A stretch of 6,671 nucleotides of DNA from an uncultured Selenomonadaceae bacterium (GTDB taxonomy: Bacteria; Bacillota; Negativicutes; Selenomonadales; Selenomonadaceae): assembly GCA_905236145.1 (NCBI GenBank), contig CAJOOE010000090.1:1-6671 (forward strand), given 5' to 3'. Of the stretch, positions 1 through 6,151 are shown piece by piece. Each line of letters opens with the position of its first letter. Within the stretch, counting starts at the first letter, position 1. Made by a program: the position numbers and the translations under genes. The notes under the pieces are model-generated. The model had not been told where the DNA came from. It saw only the letters and a program-made list of their open reading frames with translations, and ran no database searches.

Positions 1-96
1 CAAAAGTTAAGAAACTCGTGCGAAATTTATCACTTTCGGACTACTTGCAATTTTAATTACAAACCACCTTTCAAAAAAAATTTGTCTGTCTGTCCT

Positions 97-245
97 CCGG
101 CTCGCTGAAAACATCGCCGTCCCATAGTGTTACCGTGTCTTGCCCGAATCGCAAGCGGGGCTATAATTTTGATTCACAGGTAACAGGACTGAAAACTAAA
201 CTGCAGCCGCCTCCGGCGGTCTATCACTCCTGCATCATAAGCCGG
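97..245 (-). ncRNA. Candidate structured RNA (four-helix junction), family unknown
   Basis: No gene is visible in 1-316, but this part holds nested complementary segments that fit one fold. The closing helix is CCGGCT (97-102) with AGCCGG (240-245). Directly inside it is a small hairpin, 103-107 with 112-116, with a 4-base loop and one mismatch. Then comes a 9-bp helix: GTTACCGTG (129-137) with CAC (175-177) and GGTAAC (179-184), with one bulged base. It encloses a 5-bp hairpin CTTGC/GCAAG (139-143, 151-155). The next helix, 184-191 with 225-232, has one mismatch and encloses the hairpin CCGCC/GGCGG (207-211, 215-219). Minus orientation is preferred weakly: mismatches become A-G and G-G rather than C-U and C-C, and an 8-base U-run follows on that strand (73-80). 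It could be a riboswitch for a minus-strand gene left of the window or a free-standing RNA. By memory it does not fit cobalamin, SAM-I, lysine, TPP, FMN or T-box consensus. Orientation and identity are inference. Confidence 0.42.
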
Positions 246-248
246 TCA

Positions 249-268
249 CGAATAAAATAACATATTCG
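249..268. other. AT-rich hairpin beside the structured RNA
   Basis: CGAATA (249-254) and TATTCG (263-268) are perfect inverted repeats around an 8-base loop, three bases from the closing helix of the candidate RNA. There is no U-run or GC-rich stem to make it a standard terminator. It could be an extra helix of the RNA or a small operator. On the minus strand, promoter-like AT-rich sequence (AATAAT and TATAAA hexamers) lies at about 270-300, just upstream. Confidence 0.3.
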
Positions 269-316
269 CTTATTATTGTCCACAAAATTTATATTCAAAT
301 GCGATACTTCCTCCCG

Positions 317-1897
317 TCAAAAAAAATTAAAATTAACGTCGCACTCAAATCTCCTCTCCCAAGGGAAAGTCACTTTGATATTGTCGAGAACGTCGCCGGG
401 CGGCAGAATCAAATTTTCTTCGACAAACTTTTTCATCAATTCGCCGGCTTTTTCTTCAGCCTCCGGCAACCCGGCCTTGTTTCCCTCACTCTGCATTTTC
501 CAAAAAATCGGATCGGTTTTCTGCCGGACGTTTGCCTGATAACCCCAGTCGTCAAGATATCGGGTTATCAGGAGAGAATTTTTTTGCCTTTGCGTCATGA
601 ACTTTGTCAAAACTCCGGTGCCGATTAAAAAACCGGAGCTGTTCGTCGCCGTATTCCAGCCGCCGTAAGAATTTATTTTGAACTGCAAATTTTCTTTCCT
701 CAGCTGCTCCATGAGTGCATTGTCCGCACCGTTTCCGAAAGCAATATCCGCAATTCCCACGCGGGAAATTTCAACCGGCAAATTTTTCAGAACCGACATA
801 AATTTTTTTGTACTTCTTCGCGGCTTTATCGTATTTTTCGGCGAGGAAGAATCTTCGGTCTTGCCGTTTATATTCGTGCTTACCGCGACAATCAGATCGG
901 CTTTTTCCGGCGAAGGAACAGGCAACCCGCCGACCGCAAAAGTCGCGGCTCTCAGGGAAATTCCAATTTCTTCGTTGCAATAATCCGGAATTGTCTTTGC
1001 TCCCGTGCCTTCATTGTAAACGGCGGCAACAAAGGGAATTTCATTCAAGTCTTTGTTTATCGCCCGACCGAGCATCAAAATTCCGAGTTCGTCCGCTCCG
1101 GAAGTCACGATAAACCGCCAATTTTCCAAATCTTTGCCGTACTCCGTCAAATGCCGGCTTTCAAGGTGAGTTTGCGAAAAAATTGCACTGTCGTCGCAAC
1201 CCAAGAGAAAATAATCGAAAGTCCCGGCTTTTACTTCGTCAATCAAATATTCGTGGGCAGCGTAGTTTTTTTTGCGGCGGTTCAGCCAATCCGCAAGATA
1301 TTCGGCGGGAATTTCCTTTTCGAGCCGACGCATTTTTCTCTTGTTTCGCCCGGACAAATTTCCGGTTTCTTCCATATCCTTGTAAACCGTGTACTCAAAA
1401 ATTTTCGCACCGTACTCCTTGTAATATGCCGGCTCCGCACTTGAATTTGATCCGGAGCGGGGAGTCCTCATAATTGTCCCGAAAACATAAATCGGCAAGT
1501 TCGGAAAATCTTCCCGGAATTGTTTCAACTTTGCCGCACGATTTAAAATTTCTTCCGGCTCAAGATTGTGCATTCGCGACCCTACCAAACTTCCGTAAAT
1601 TATCGAGTCCGAAGAAATTACCGCCGCAGTCGCTCCGAAAGCGTTTTCGTTCAGCCAATTCAAAATTTTTTCCGGTTCGCCGTAATTTTCCAAAGTCCCC
1701 AAAAATTCTTCCGGCGGCGTTAAAATTTCATAGCCGGTTTTTTCCGCAACTTCTTTCGCCTGTTTTAAATTTACCGGTCTGCTGTCGAGCGGCACATACA
1801 AAATTTTTTTGCCGTCTCCGACCGATGCCGCCTCTGCCGGAAAATTGTAAAAAGCAAAGAGCATCAACAACCCCATAAAAAAAATTTGCTTAATCAA
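317..1897 (-). CDS. DUF4127 family exported protein
   Basis: A protein of 526 residues from the TTG start chosen here. A basic start (Ile-Lys-Gln) and a hydrophobic stretch ending Pro-Ala-Glu-Ala-Ala-Ser form a type I signal peptide, with likely cleavage after Ala23. The mature part has no membrane segment, so it should be released across the cytoplasmic membrane. Family signatures seen are ILYVPLDSRPVN near the mature N-terminus (Asp38, Arg40, Pro41), a central GADELGILMLGRAIN segment, and FPWERRFE close to the C-terminus. Length is about that of DUF4127 (PF13552) members. No biochemical role is established for the family as far as I know. The open frame extends to an ATG at 2038, but that would run antisense through tRNA-Pro and place about 47 non-family residues before the signal peptide. 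TTG at 1897 is instead preceded by AGGGGG nine bases upstream. The gene is monocistronic here and divergent from tRNA-Pro. No clear terminator hairpin follows it. Confidence 0.93.
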   Translation of the reverse strand: MIKQIFFMGLLMLFAFYNFPAEAASVGDGKKILYVPLDSRPVNLKQAKEVAEKTGYEILTPPEEFLGTLENYGEPEKILNWLNENAFGATAAVISSDSIIYGSLVGSRMHNLEPEEILNRAAKLKQFREDFPNLPIYVFGTIMRTPRSGSNSSAEPAYYKEYGAKIFEYTVYKDMEETGNLSGRNKRKMRRLEKEIPAEYLADWLNRRKKNYAAHEYLIDEVKAGTFDYFLLGCDDSAIFSQTHLESRHLTEYGKDLENWRFIVTSGADELGILMLGRAINKDLNEIPFVAAVYNEGTGAKTIPDYCNEEIGISLRAATFAVGGLPVPSPEKADLIVAVSTNINGKTEDSSSPKNTIKPRRSTKKFMSVLKNLPVEISRVGIADIAFGNGADNALMEQLRKENLQFKINSYGGWNTATNSSGFLIGTGVLTKFMTQRQKNSLLITRYLDDWGYQANVRQKTDPIFWKMQSEGNKAGLPEAEEKAGELMKKFVEENLILPPGDVLDNIKVTFPWERRFECDVNFNFF

Positions 1898-1906
1898 AAA
1901 CTTCTT

Positions 1907-1912
1907 CCCCCT
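1907..1912 (-). promoter_or_regulatory. Ribosome binding site fixing the DUF4127 TTG start
   Basis: On the minus strand this reads AGGGGG, nine bases before the TTG at 1897. The downstream in-frame ATG at 1876 has only a T-run and no Shine-Dalgarno before it, and the upstream ATG at 2038 lies inside tRNA-Pro. This site therefore decides the start. Confidence 0.75.
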
Positions 1913-1970
1913 CAAGTCAATTTCTTTCGATTTAAAATTTCTTCCGACGTTGACAATTCCCTGCAAAAAC

Positions 1971-1999
1971 TTGACAGCAAAAAAATGTTTGTGTAAAAT
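1971..1999 (+). promoter_or_regulatory. Sigma-70 type promoter of tRNA-Pro
   Basis: Perfect -35 TTGACA (1971-1976), a 17-base spacer, then -10 TAAAAT (1994-1999, five of six consensus bases). The mature tRNA begins 11 bases after the -10, so the transcript start should fall at about 2005-2007 with a very short 5' leader. A second TTGACA lies at 1950-1955 without a matching -10. The element sits in the 113-base divergent space shared with the DUF4127 gene. Confidence 0.82.
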
Positions 2000-2010
2000 T
2001 TGCCGGTGTT

Positions 2011-2087
2011 CGGGGCATAGCTCAGTTTGGCAGAGCACCTGCCTTGGGAGCAGGGGGTCGCAGGTTCAAATCCTGTTGCTCCGACCA
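2011..2087 (+). tRNA. tRNA-Pro: tRNA-Pro, anticodon UGG
   Basis: A complete 77-base cloverleaf. The acceptor CGGGGCA pairs with TGCTCCG with one G-U; C1-G72 is typical of proline tRNAs. The D stem is GCTC/GAGC, the anticodon stem CCTGC/GCAGG with loop CTTGGGA (anticodon TGG, reads CCA and related Pro codons), and the T arm GCAGG/CCTGT with loop TTCAAAT. Discriminator A and the CCA tail are encoded. No terminator is seen in the 63 bases before rplI, so co-transcription with rplI-lonC is likely. Confidence 0.97.
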
Positions 2088-2150
2088 TCTTTATTTTGTC
2101 AATCGAATTTTTTGAAACCGCCGGCATTTAAACGGGGAGGTAATTTTAAA

Positions 2151-2597
2151 ATGAAAGTCATATTGCAGGAAGATGTAAAGAATGTGGGCAAGAAAGGCGA
2201 AATTGTGGAAGTTTCGGACGGCTACGGCAGAAATTTTCTTTTGCCGAAAAAATTGGCTCTGCCCGCGACCGCCGGGAATGTAAACGACGCAAAAGTCAAA
2301 GCGGCAAACAAGGCCCGCAAAATTCAACAGGAGGCGGACGAGGCAAAACTTCTCGGTTCTCAGCTTGAAAAAGTCACCGTCAAAGTCCCCGTGAAAATCG
2401 GCAAGGACGGAAAACTTTTCGGCTCCGTCGGCGGCAGTGATGTTGCGAAGGCTCTGAATCAAGATCACAAAATAAATATCGACAAACGCAAAATTTCAAT
2501 TTCCGGCGAAGTCACCGGCACCGGCATTTATGATGCGGTGATTAAACTTCATCCGGAAGTCACAAGCAAAATTAAAGTGGAAGTTGTTGAGGGTTGA
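2151..2597 (+). CDS. rplI: 50S ribosomal protein bL9
   Basis: A 148-residue protein, the normal length for bL9, which binds 23S rRNA near the base of the L1 stalk and spans from the large subunit as an elongated two-domain protein. The N-terminal domain carries the family signature: MKVILQEDV, Gly13, Gly16 and DGYGRNFLLPK (residues 23-33). An alanine/lysine-rich connecting helix (about 40-75) follows. The C-terminal domain includes KLFGSVGGSDVA and ends in KVEVVEG. The ATG at 2151 has a strong GGGGAGG ten bases upstream; earlier in-frame codons run back through tRNA-Pro and are not used. It lies 63 bases after tRNA-Pro and one base before the lonC start. In many Firmicutes rplI sits between gdpP and the replicative helicase gene dnaB; neither is present here. 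Confidence 0.97.
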   Translation: MKVILQEDVKNVGKKGEIVEVSDGYGRNFLLPKKLALPATAGNVNDAKVKAANKARKIQQEADEAKLLGSQLEKVTVKVPVKIGKDGKLFGSVGGSDVAKALNQDHKINIDKRKISISGEVTGTGIYDAVIKLHPEVTSKIKVEVVEG

Positions 2598-2598
2598 A

Positions 2599-4755
2599 GT
2601 GGCTGACAATATTTGGAAGAAAGTAAAAAAAATATTCGGCGGCAATAAAAATCCGGTTGTCGTTCCGGTTCGTGCGGAAAACGAACTTGACCGGGAAATC
2701 AACGCTCTTTATTCGATAGTTTCGGACGTTTTCGGCTCCGACAGATTGGTCTTGCAGGCGGGGAAAATGGACTCGCTCCGGTATGTCCGCTCGCATGATC
2801 CGGGCGAAAGAATTTTGGCCCTGAAGAGAATTTTGGAAGAAAATCCGACTTTGGGCCCCGCCCCCGCAAAATCCGAATATCAACTCGAAATAATAAAAAT
2901 TTCCGAAAAACTCGCCGACATAATGGCACGGCGAACTTTTGAGGACAAGATCGAAAAGAAGTTGAACGAAAAACTTGAGAAAGATCACAACGAATACGTC
3001 AAAGATATGAAGTTGCAAATCCTCAAGGAAGAAAATCCCGGCGACGAATCTCCGCACGACAAACAAAAACGCGAAGAATTGGAAAAACTCGACAAAGTAA
3101 AATTGACGCAATCGGTTATGGAACTTCTACGCCCGAAAACTTTGGAAGAAATTGTCGGGCAGGAACGGGCGGTAAAGTCTTTGCGGGCAAAACTCGCGTC
3201 GCCTTATCCGCAACATTTGATTTTATACGGTCCTCCGGGCGTCGGAAAAACCACTGCCGCCCGGCTTGTCTTGGAGTCCGTCAGGGGAACGGCAAACAGT
3301 CCTTTCAAAGCCGACGCTCCTTTTGTCGAAACGGACGGAACAACTTTGCGTTGGGATCCCCGCGATGTCACAAATCCGTTAATCGGCTCCGTTCACGACC
3401 CCATTTATCAGGGCGCTCAAAAACTTTTGGCTGAAAGCGGTGTACCGGAGCCGAAACCCGGCATGGTCACGGAGGCTCACGGCGGCATTTTGTTTATCGA
3501 CGAAATAGGCGAAATGGATTTGATGTTGCAGAATAAACTTTTAAAAGTTTTGGAGGACAAGCGGGCTTACTTTGAATCTGCTTATTACGATCCTTCCGAC
3601 GAAAGAGTCCCGCTCTATATAAAAATGCTTTTTGAAAAAGGTGCGCCGGCGGATTTCGTTTTAATCGGAGCGACGACCAGAGAATCAAACGCGATAAATC
3701 CGGCTCTGCGTTCCCGCTGTGCGGAAATTTATTTCGAGCCTTTGACCCCGCTGAATATCGTCGATATAATTCACAATGCCGCGAAAAAATTGAACGTCGA
3801 ACTTGACGAGGGAATAGCGGAAACGATCAGCGAATATACAATCGAAGGCAGGAAAGCGATAAATATTTTGGCGGACGCGTACAGTCTTGCACTTGAACAG
3901 GCGGCGGAGGCTGAAGGCGTGGAACTTGAGAAAAAAGTCGATTTGGATAAAAAACCTCCGGTAAAAATTACCAAGCAAAATATTTATGAAGTCGCACAGG
4001 TCAGCAGACTTTTTCAGTACGTCACAAAAAAAGCGTCGGCAAAGTCTGCGGTCGGTCATATTTTCGGCTTGGGGGTCAGCGGTTACGTCGGCTCGGTCAT
4101 TGAAATTGAGGCGGTTGTCTTTCCCGCGTCGGAAAAAGGCAAGGGAACAATCCGATTTAACGAAACTGCCGGCTCAATGGCAAAAGATTCCGTTTTCAAT
4201 GCCGCATCGGTTTTGCGAAAAGTTACAGGCAAAGATATTCACGATTTCGACGTACATATAAATGTAATAGGCGGCGGGAATATCGACGGTCCCAGTGCCG
4301 GCACGGCAATTTTGGCGGCGTTGGTCAGTGCGGTCACCGGCAAAAGAATAAGGCAGGACGTTGCCGTCACCGGCGAAATTTCACTGCAGGGAAAAGTCCG
4401 TCCGGTCGGAGGAGTTTTTGAAAAGGCTTACGGTGCGAAACAGGCGGGAATAAAAACTTTGGTGATTCCGAAAGAAAACGCAAAAGATATTCCCCGTTGG
4501 CATTTGGGCTTGAATATTCACCCGGTGAAAGATGCGGAGGAGGCTTTCCGGTGGATTTTTGCCGACGAACTGAATTTTGATGAAGAGTCGGCGAAAGTCG
4601 AAGAAAAAAAATCCGTCCGCAATCCGAGAAAAAAAGTTTCCGAAAAAATTGAAGAATCGCCGGAAGAAAATTCGGACAGAGAGAAAGTTTTGAAAGATAT
4701 GGAATCGACCGCCGTCACTCCGGAAGAATTGGAAATGTTGACCGGGACGGAATGA
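2599..4755 (+). CDS. lonC: LonC-type ATP-dependent AAA+ serine protease
   Basis: A 718-residue protein from GTG 2599. An N-terminal region (about 1-170) ends in a highly charged, coiled-coil-like segment (100-165). The AAA+ module holds Walker A GPPGVGKTT (211-219, Lys217), Walker B ILFIDE (297-302), a sensor-1 region around IGATTRE (356-362), an arginine-finger-like LRSRC (370-374) and a sensor-2 Arg near 418. The C-terminal Lon protease domain has GPSAG with catalytic Ser566 and Lys609 in GGVFEK. The 43-residue Ser-Lys spacing equals that of E. coli Lon (Ser679, Lys722). It lacks the LonA substrate domain and any membrane segment, so it fits the LonB/LonC branch; the long inserts around Walker B resemble LonC (TIGR02903). 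It should degrade proteins in the cytoplasm using ATP. A Glu/Lys/Ser-rich tail (about 660-718) follows the protease domain. GTG is chosen because GAGGG lies five bases upstream; TTG 2584 would also keep the frame but lacks a good site. Confidence 0.92.
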   Translation: MADNIWKKVKKIFGGNKNPVVVPVRAENELDREINALYSIVSDVFGSDRLVLQAGKMDSLRYVRSHDPGERILALKRILEENPTLGPAPAKSEYQLEIIKISEKLADIMARRTFEDKIEKKLNEKLEKDHNEYVKDMKLQILKEENPGDESPHDKQKREELEKLDKVKLTQSVMELLRPKTLEEIVGQERAVKSLRAKLASPYPQHLILYGPPGVGKTTAARLVLESVRGTANSPFKADAPFVETDGTTLRWDPRDVTNPLIGSVHDPIYQGAQKLLAESGVPEPKPGMVTEAHGGILFIDEIGEMDLMLQNKLLKVLEDKRAYFESAYYDPSDERVPLYIKMLFEKGAPADFVLIGATTRESNAINPALRSRCAEIYFEPLTPLNIVDIIHNAAKKLNVELDEGIAETISEYTIEGRKAINILADAYSLALEQAAEAEGVELEKKVDLDKKPPVKITKQNIYEVAQVSRLFQYVTKKASAKSAVGHIFGLGVSGYVGSVIEIEAVVFPASEKGKGTIRFNETAGSMAKDSVFNAASVLRKVTGKDIHDFDVHINVIGGGNIDGPSAGTAILAALVSAVTGKRIRQDVAVTGEISLQGKVRPVGGVFEKAYGAKQAGIKTLVIPKENAKDIPRWHLGLNIHPVKDAEEAFRWIFADELNFDEESAKVEEKKSVRNPRKKVSEKIEESPEENSDREKVLKDMESTAVTPEELEMLTGTE

Positions 4756-4768
4756 CTTAAAAAAATAC

Positions 4769-4797
4769 TTGTCAAATCAAAAGACTTTGTGTAAACT
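4769..4797 (+). promoter_or_regulatory. Sigma-70 type promoter of tRNA-Arg
   Basis: -35 TTGTCA (4769-4774), a 17-base spacer, and -10 TAAACT (4792-4797). The sequence around the -10, TTTGTGTAAACT, nearly repeats the TTTGTGTAAAAT of the tRNA-Pro promoter, with the same spacer length, which supports both calls. The mature tRNA starts 22 bases after the -10. The element starts 13 bases after the lonC stop. Confidence 0.68.
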
Positions 4798-4819
4798 GTA
4801 AATGAAATTTAAATTATGT

Positions 4820-4896
4820 GCGGTTGTAGCTCAGCAGGATAGAGCGTCTGCCTCCTAAGCAGCAGGTCGTGCGTTCGAATCGCACCAATCGCACCA
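4820..4896 (+). tRNA. tRNA-Arg: tRNA-Arg, anticodon CCU
   Basis: A 77-base cloverleaf. The acceptor GCGGTTG pairs with CAATCGC, the D stem is GCTC/GAGC, and the T arm is GTGCG/CGCAC with loop TTCGAAT. Discriminator A and the CCA tail are encoded. The anticodon loop is CTCCTAA, anticodon CCT, reading the AGG codon. The anticodon stem TCTGC/GCAGC has a mismatch at its outer pair (27-43); the other four pairs are intact, so the gene looks functional. The deacetylase gene starts 57 bases later with only a poor terminator-like signal between. Confidence 0.96.
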
Positions 4897-4953
4897 TTTT
4901 GTTTAATAAGTACAAAGCAATAAATTTTTTTTTGTTTTCGCGAGGTCGTTGTA

Positions 4954-5844
4954 ATGAGTAAATTTTTTTTGTCGGCTTTCTTGATTTTTACTTTTCTTCT
5001 CTCCGGCTGTTCCGATATTTCGGTGCAGGAGGAAAACCCGGAGCCGGAACAAGTCGCCGCTCCGAAAAAGCCGGAGAAGAAAATTCCGAAGTCCGATAAA
5101 TTTTATATTGCAAATAAAGATTTTTCAAACCTTCAACTGCAGGAGTTCAACAAGCCGGTTTATGATGCTTACGGAATATGGGAGCGGCAGGCGGAAAATT
5201 TGCCGATGAGTTTGCCGGACTTGCAGCCGTTTGAAAAATTTTCGATCGTCTATCTGACTTTCGACGACGGACCGGACGATAAGAACACGCCCGCAATTTT
5301 GGATATTTTGCGAAATGAACAGGTTCCCGCGACTTTTTATGTTCTCGGGTACATGGCGGAAAAAAATCCCGGGGTCTTGAAGAGAATTTTTGAAGAAGGT
5401 CACGCGATAGGAAATCACAGCTACAACCATGATTACAATGACCTTTACGCCGCTCCGTGGAATTTTGTCGTGCAGATGTACAAGACGGACGATGTTATAA
5501 TGAAAATTATCGGCGTTCGTCCTCTGATAATTCGTGCTCCCGGAGGAAGTGCGGGAATGTTCACGGAAAATTATTGGCCGATGATAAAGGCAATGGGATA
5601 TGTTGAACACGGCTGGAATGTAAGCACCGAAGACGCGACCGGCGAATGTCCCGACGCCTCGACTCAAATAAATCATGTATTGAATCAACTGGGAAAAAAT
5701 CCGCCGAAAACGGTGATAATTTTAATGCACTCAAATTCCGGGAAAGAGGAAACCGTAAAGGCTCTGCCGGAATTGATTCACCTTTTGAAAGATTGGGGTT
5801 ATAAATTCGGCGTTGTCACTCCGATGACTCCTCTGCCCTGGTGA
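4954..5844 (+). CDS. Lipoprotein polysaccharide deacetylase (NodB domain)
   Basis: A 296-residue protein. A lipoprotein signal peptide ends in the lipobox LSGC, so Cys19 should be lipidated and the enzyme anchored at the cell surface or in the periplasm. A Glu/Pro/Lys-rich linker (about 24-50) follows. The NodB homology domain (carbohydrate esterase family 4) spans about 97-290. Visible motifs are TFDDGPD (102-108; Asp104 base, Asp105 metal ligand), HxxxH-type NHSYNH (His155, His159 metal ligands), RAPGG (Arg194, Pro196), and ILMHS (His259, catalytic acid position). Such enzymes remove N-acetyl groups from peptidoglycan or other GlcNAc polymers, often protecting the wall from lysozyme; the real substrate is unknown here. 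Motif 4 reads HGWNVSTED (219-227), where related deacetylases commonly have Asp just before the Trp. The ATG at 4954 has GAGGT seven bases upstream. The gene lies 57 bases after tRNA-Arg and 16 before the MNT gene. Confidence 0.93.
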   Translation: MSKFFLSAFLIFTFLLSGCSDISVQEENPEPEQVAAPKKPEKKIPKSDKFYIANKDFSNLQLQEFNKPVYDAYGIWERQAENLPMSLPDLQPFEKFSIVYLTFDDGPDDKNTPAILDILRNEQVPATFYVLGYMAEKNPGVLKRIFEEGHAIGNHSYNHDYNDLYAAPWNFVVQMYKTDDVIMKIIGVRPLIIRAPGGSAGMFTENYWPMIKAMGYVEHGWNVSTEDATGECPDASTQINHVLNQLGKNPPKTVIILMHSNSGKEETVKALPELIHLLKDWGYKFGVVTPMTPLPW

Positions 5845-5860
5845 CGGGAGAAAATAATTT

Positions 5861-6151
5861 ATGAATGATATTTATCTTGAAAAAACGCGGCAGCTTGTCA
5901 ATGAATTTATGTCCGGCGAAGATGCAAAAATTTATCTTTTCGGCTCACGGGCAAGAGGGGATTTTCGCAGAAGTTCCGACGTTGACATAGCTGTCGAATA
6001 TGCCGGAAAGTCAAACAGAATTAAAATTGACGATCTCCGGGATTTTTTGGAAGAATCGACAATCCCTTACAGAGTCGATGTCGTCGATATGCAATTTGCG
6101 TCCGAAAATATCATAAAGGCGATAAGAAGGGACGGAATACTGTGGAATTAA
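5861..6151 (+). CDS. MNT-domain nucleotidyltransferase antitoxin (MntA type)
   Basis: A 96-residue minimal nucleotidyltransferase. It carries the exact GSX10DXD signature: Gly28-Ser29, ten residues, then Asp40-Val-Asp42, with a third acidic position at Asp73 in RVDVVD. In studied HEPN/MNT pairs this protein transfers AMP from ATP to a tyrosine of the HEPN partner and so silences its RNase activity; that activity is inferred here from motif and pairing. The protein is about the size of the HI0073-like class and is cytoplasmic, with no signal or membrane segment. The ATG at 5861 has GGGAG ten bases upstream. It starts 16 bases after the deacetylase stop and its last ten bases overlap the HEPN gene, which is typical of co-translated toxin-antitoxin genes. 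Composition matches its neighbours, so no recent transfer is evident. Confidence 0.92.
   Translation: MNDIYLEKTRQLVNEFMSGEDAKIYLFGSRARGDFRRSSDVDIAVEYAGKSNRIKIDDLRDFLEESTIPYRVDVVDMQFASENIIKAIRRDGILWN

Noticed and set aside
105..165. On the minus strand, GGGCAAG, a GTAA loop and GGGACG resemble parts of a c-di-GMP-I riboswitch.
   Set aside because: The order and spacing of the remaining conserved segments do not fit, and the helices found here pair differently. A covariance search is needed to rule it fully out.
1474..1878. Plus-strand open frame of 134 codons opposite the DUF4127 gene.
   Set aside because: It is a shadow of a well-supported gene, with low-complexity Ser/Pro/Lys/Arg composition, no ribosome binding site and no recognisable family.
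2096..2124. TTGTCA after tRNA-Pro as a separate promoter for rplI.
   Set aside because: No -10 hexamer lies at an acceptable distance; the sequence there is GC-rich CCGCCGGCAT.
2572..3111. Minus-strand open frame of 179 codons opposite the start of lonC.
   Set aside because: Phe/Val-rich antisense shadow of the lonC coding frame without a plausible start signal or family resemblance.
4850..4866. Mismatch in the anticodon stem of tRNA-Arg as a sign of a pseudogene.
   Set aside because: Only the outermost pair is affected; all other stems, the loop, the discriminator and the CCA end are intact, and a promoter is present.
4898..4933. TTTGT/ACAAA stem after tRNA-Arg followed by nine T residues, as a terminator.
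   Set aside because: The stem is five A/U-rich pairs with a 9-base loop, and the T-run begins eight bases after it. This is too weak to call an intrinsic terminator; partial termination is possible.
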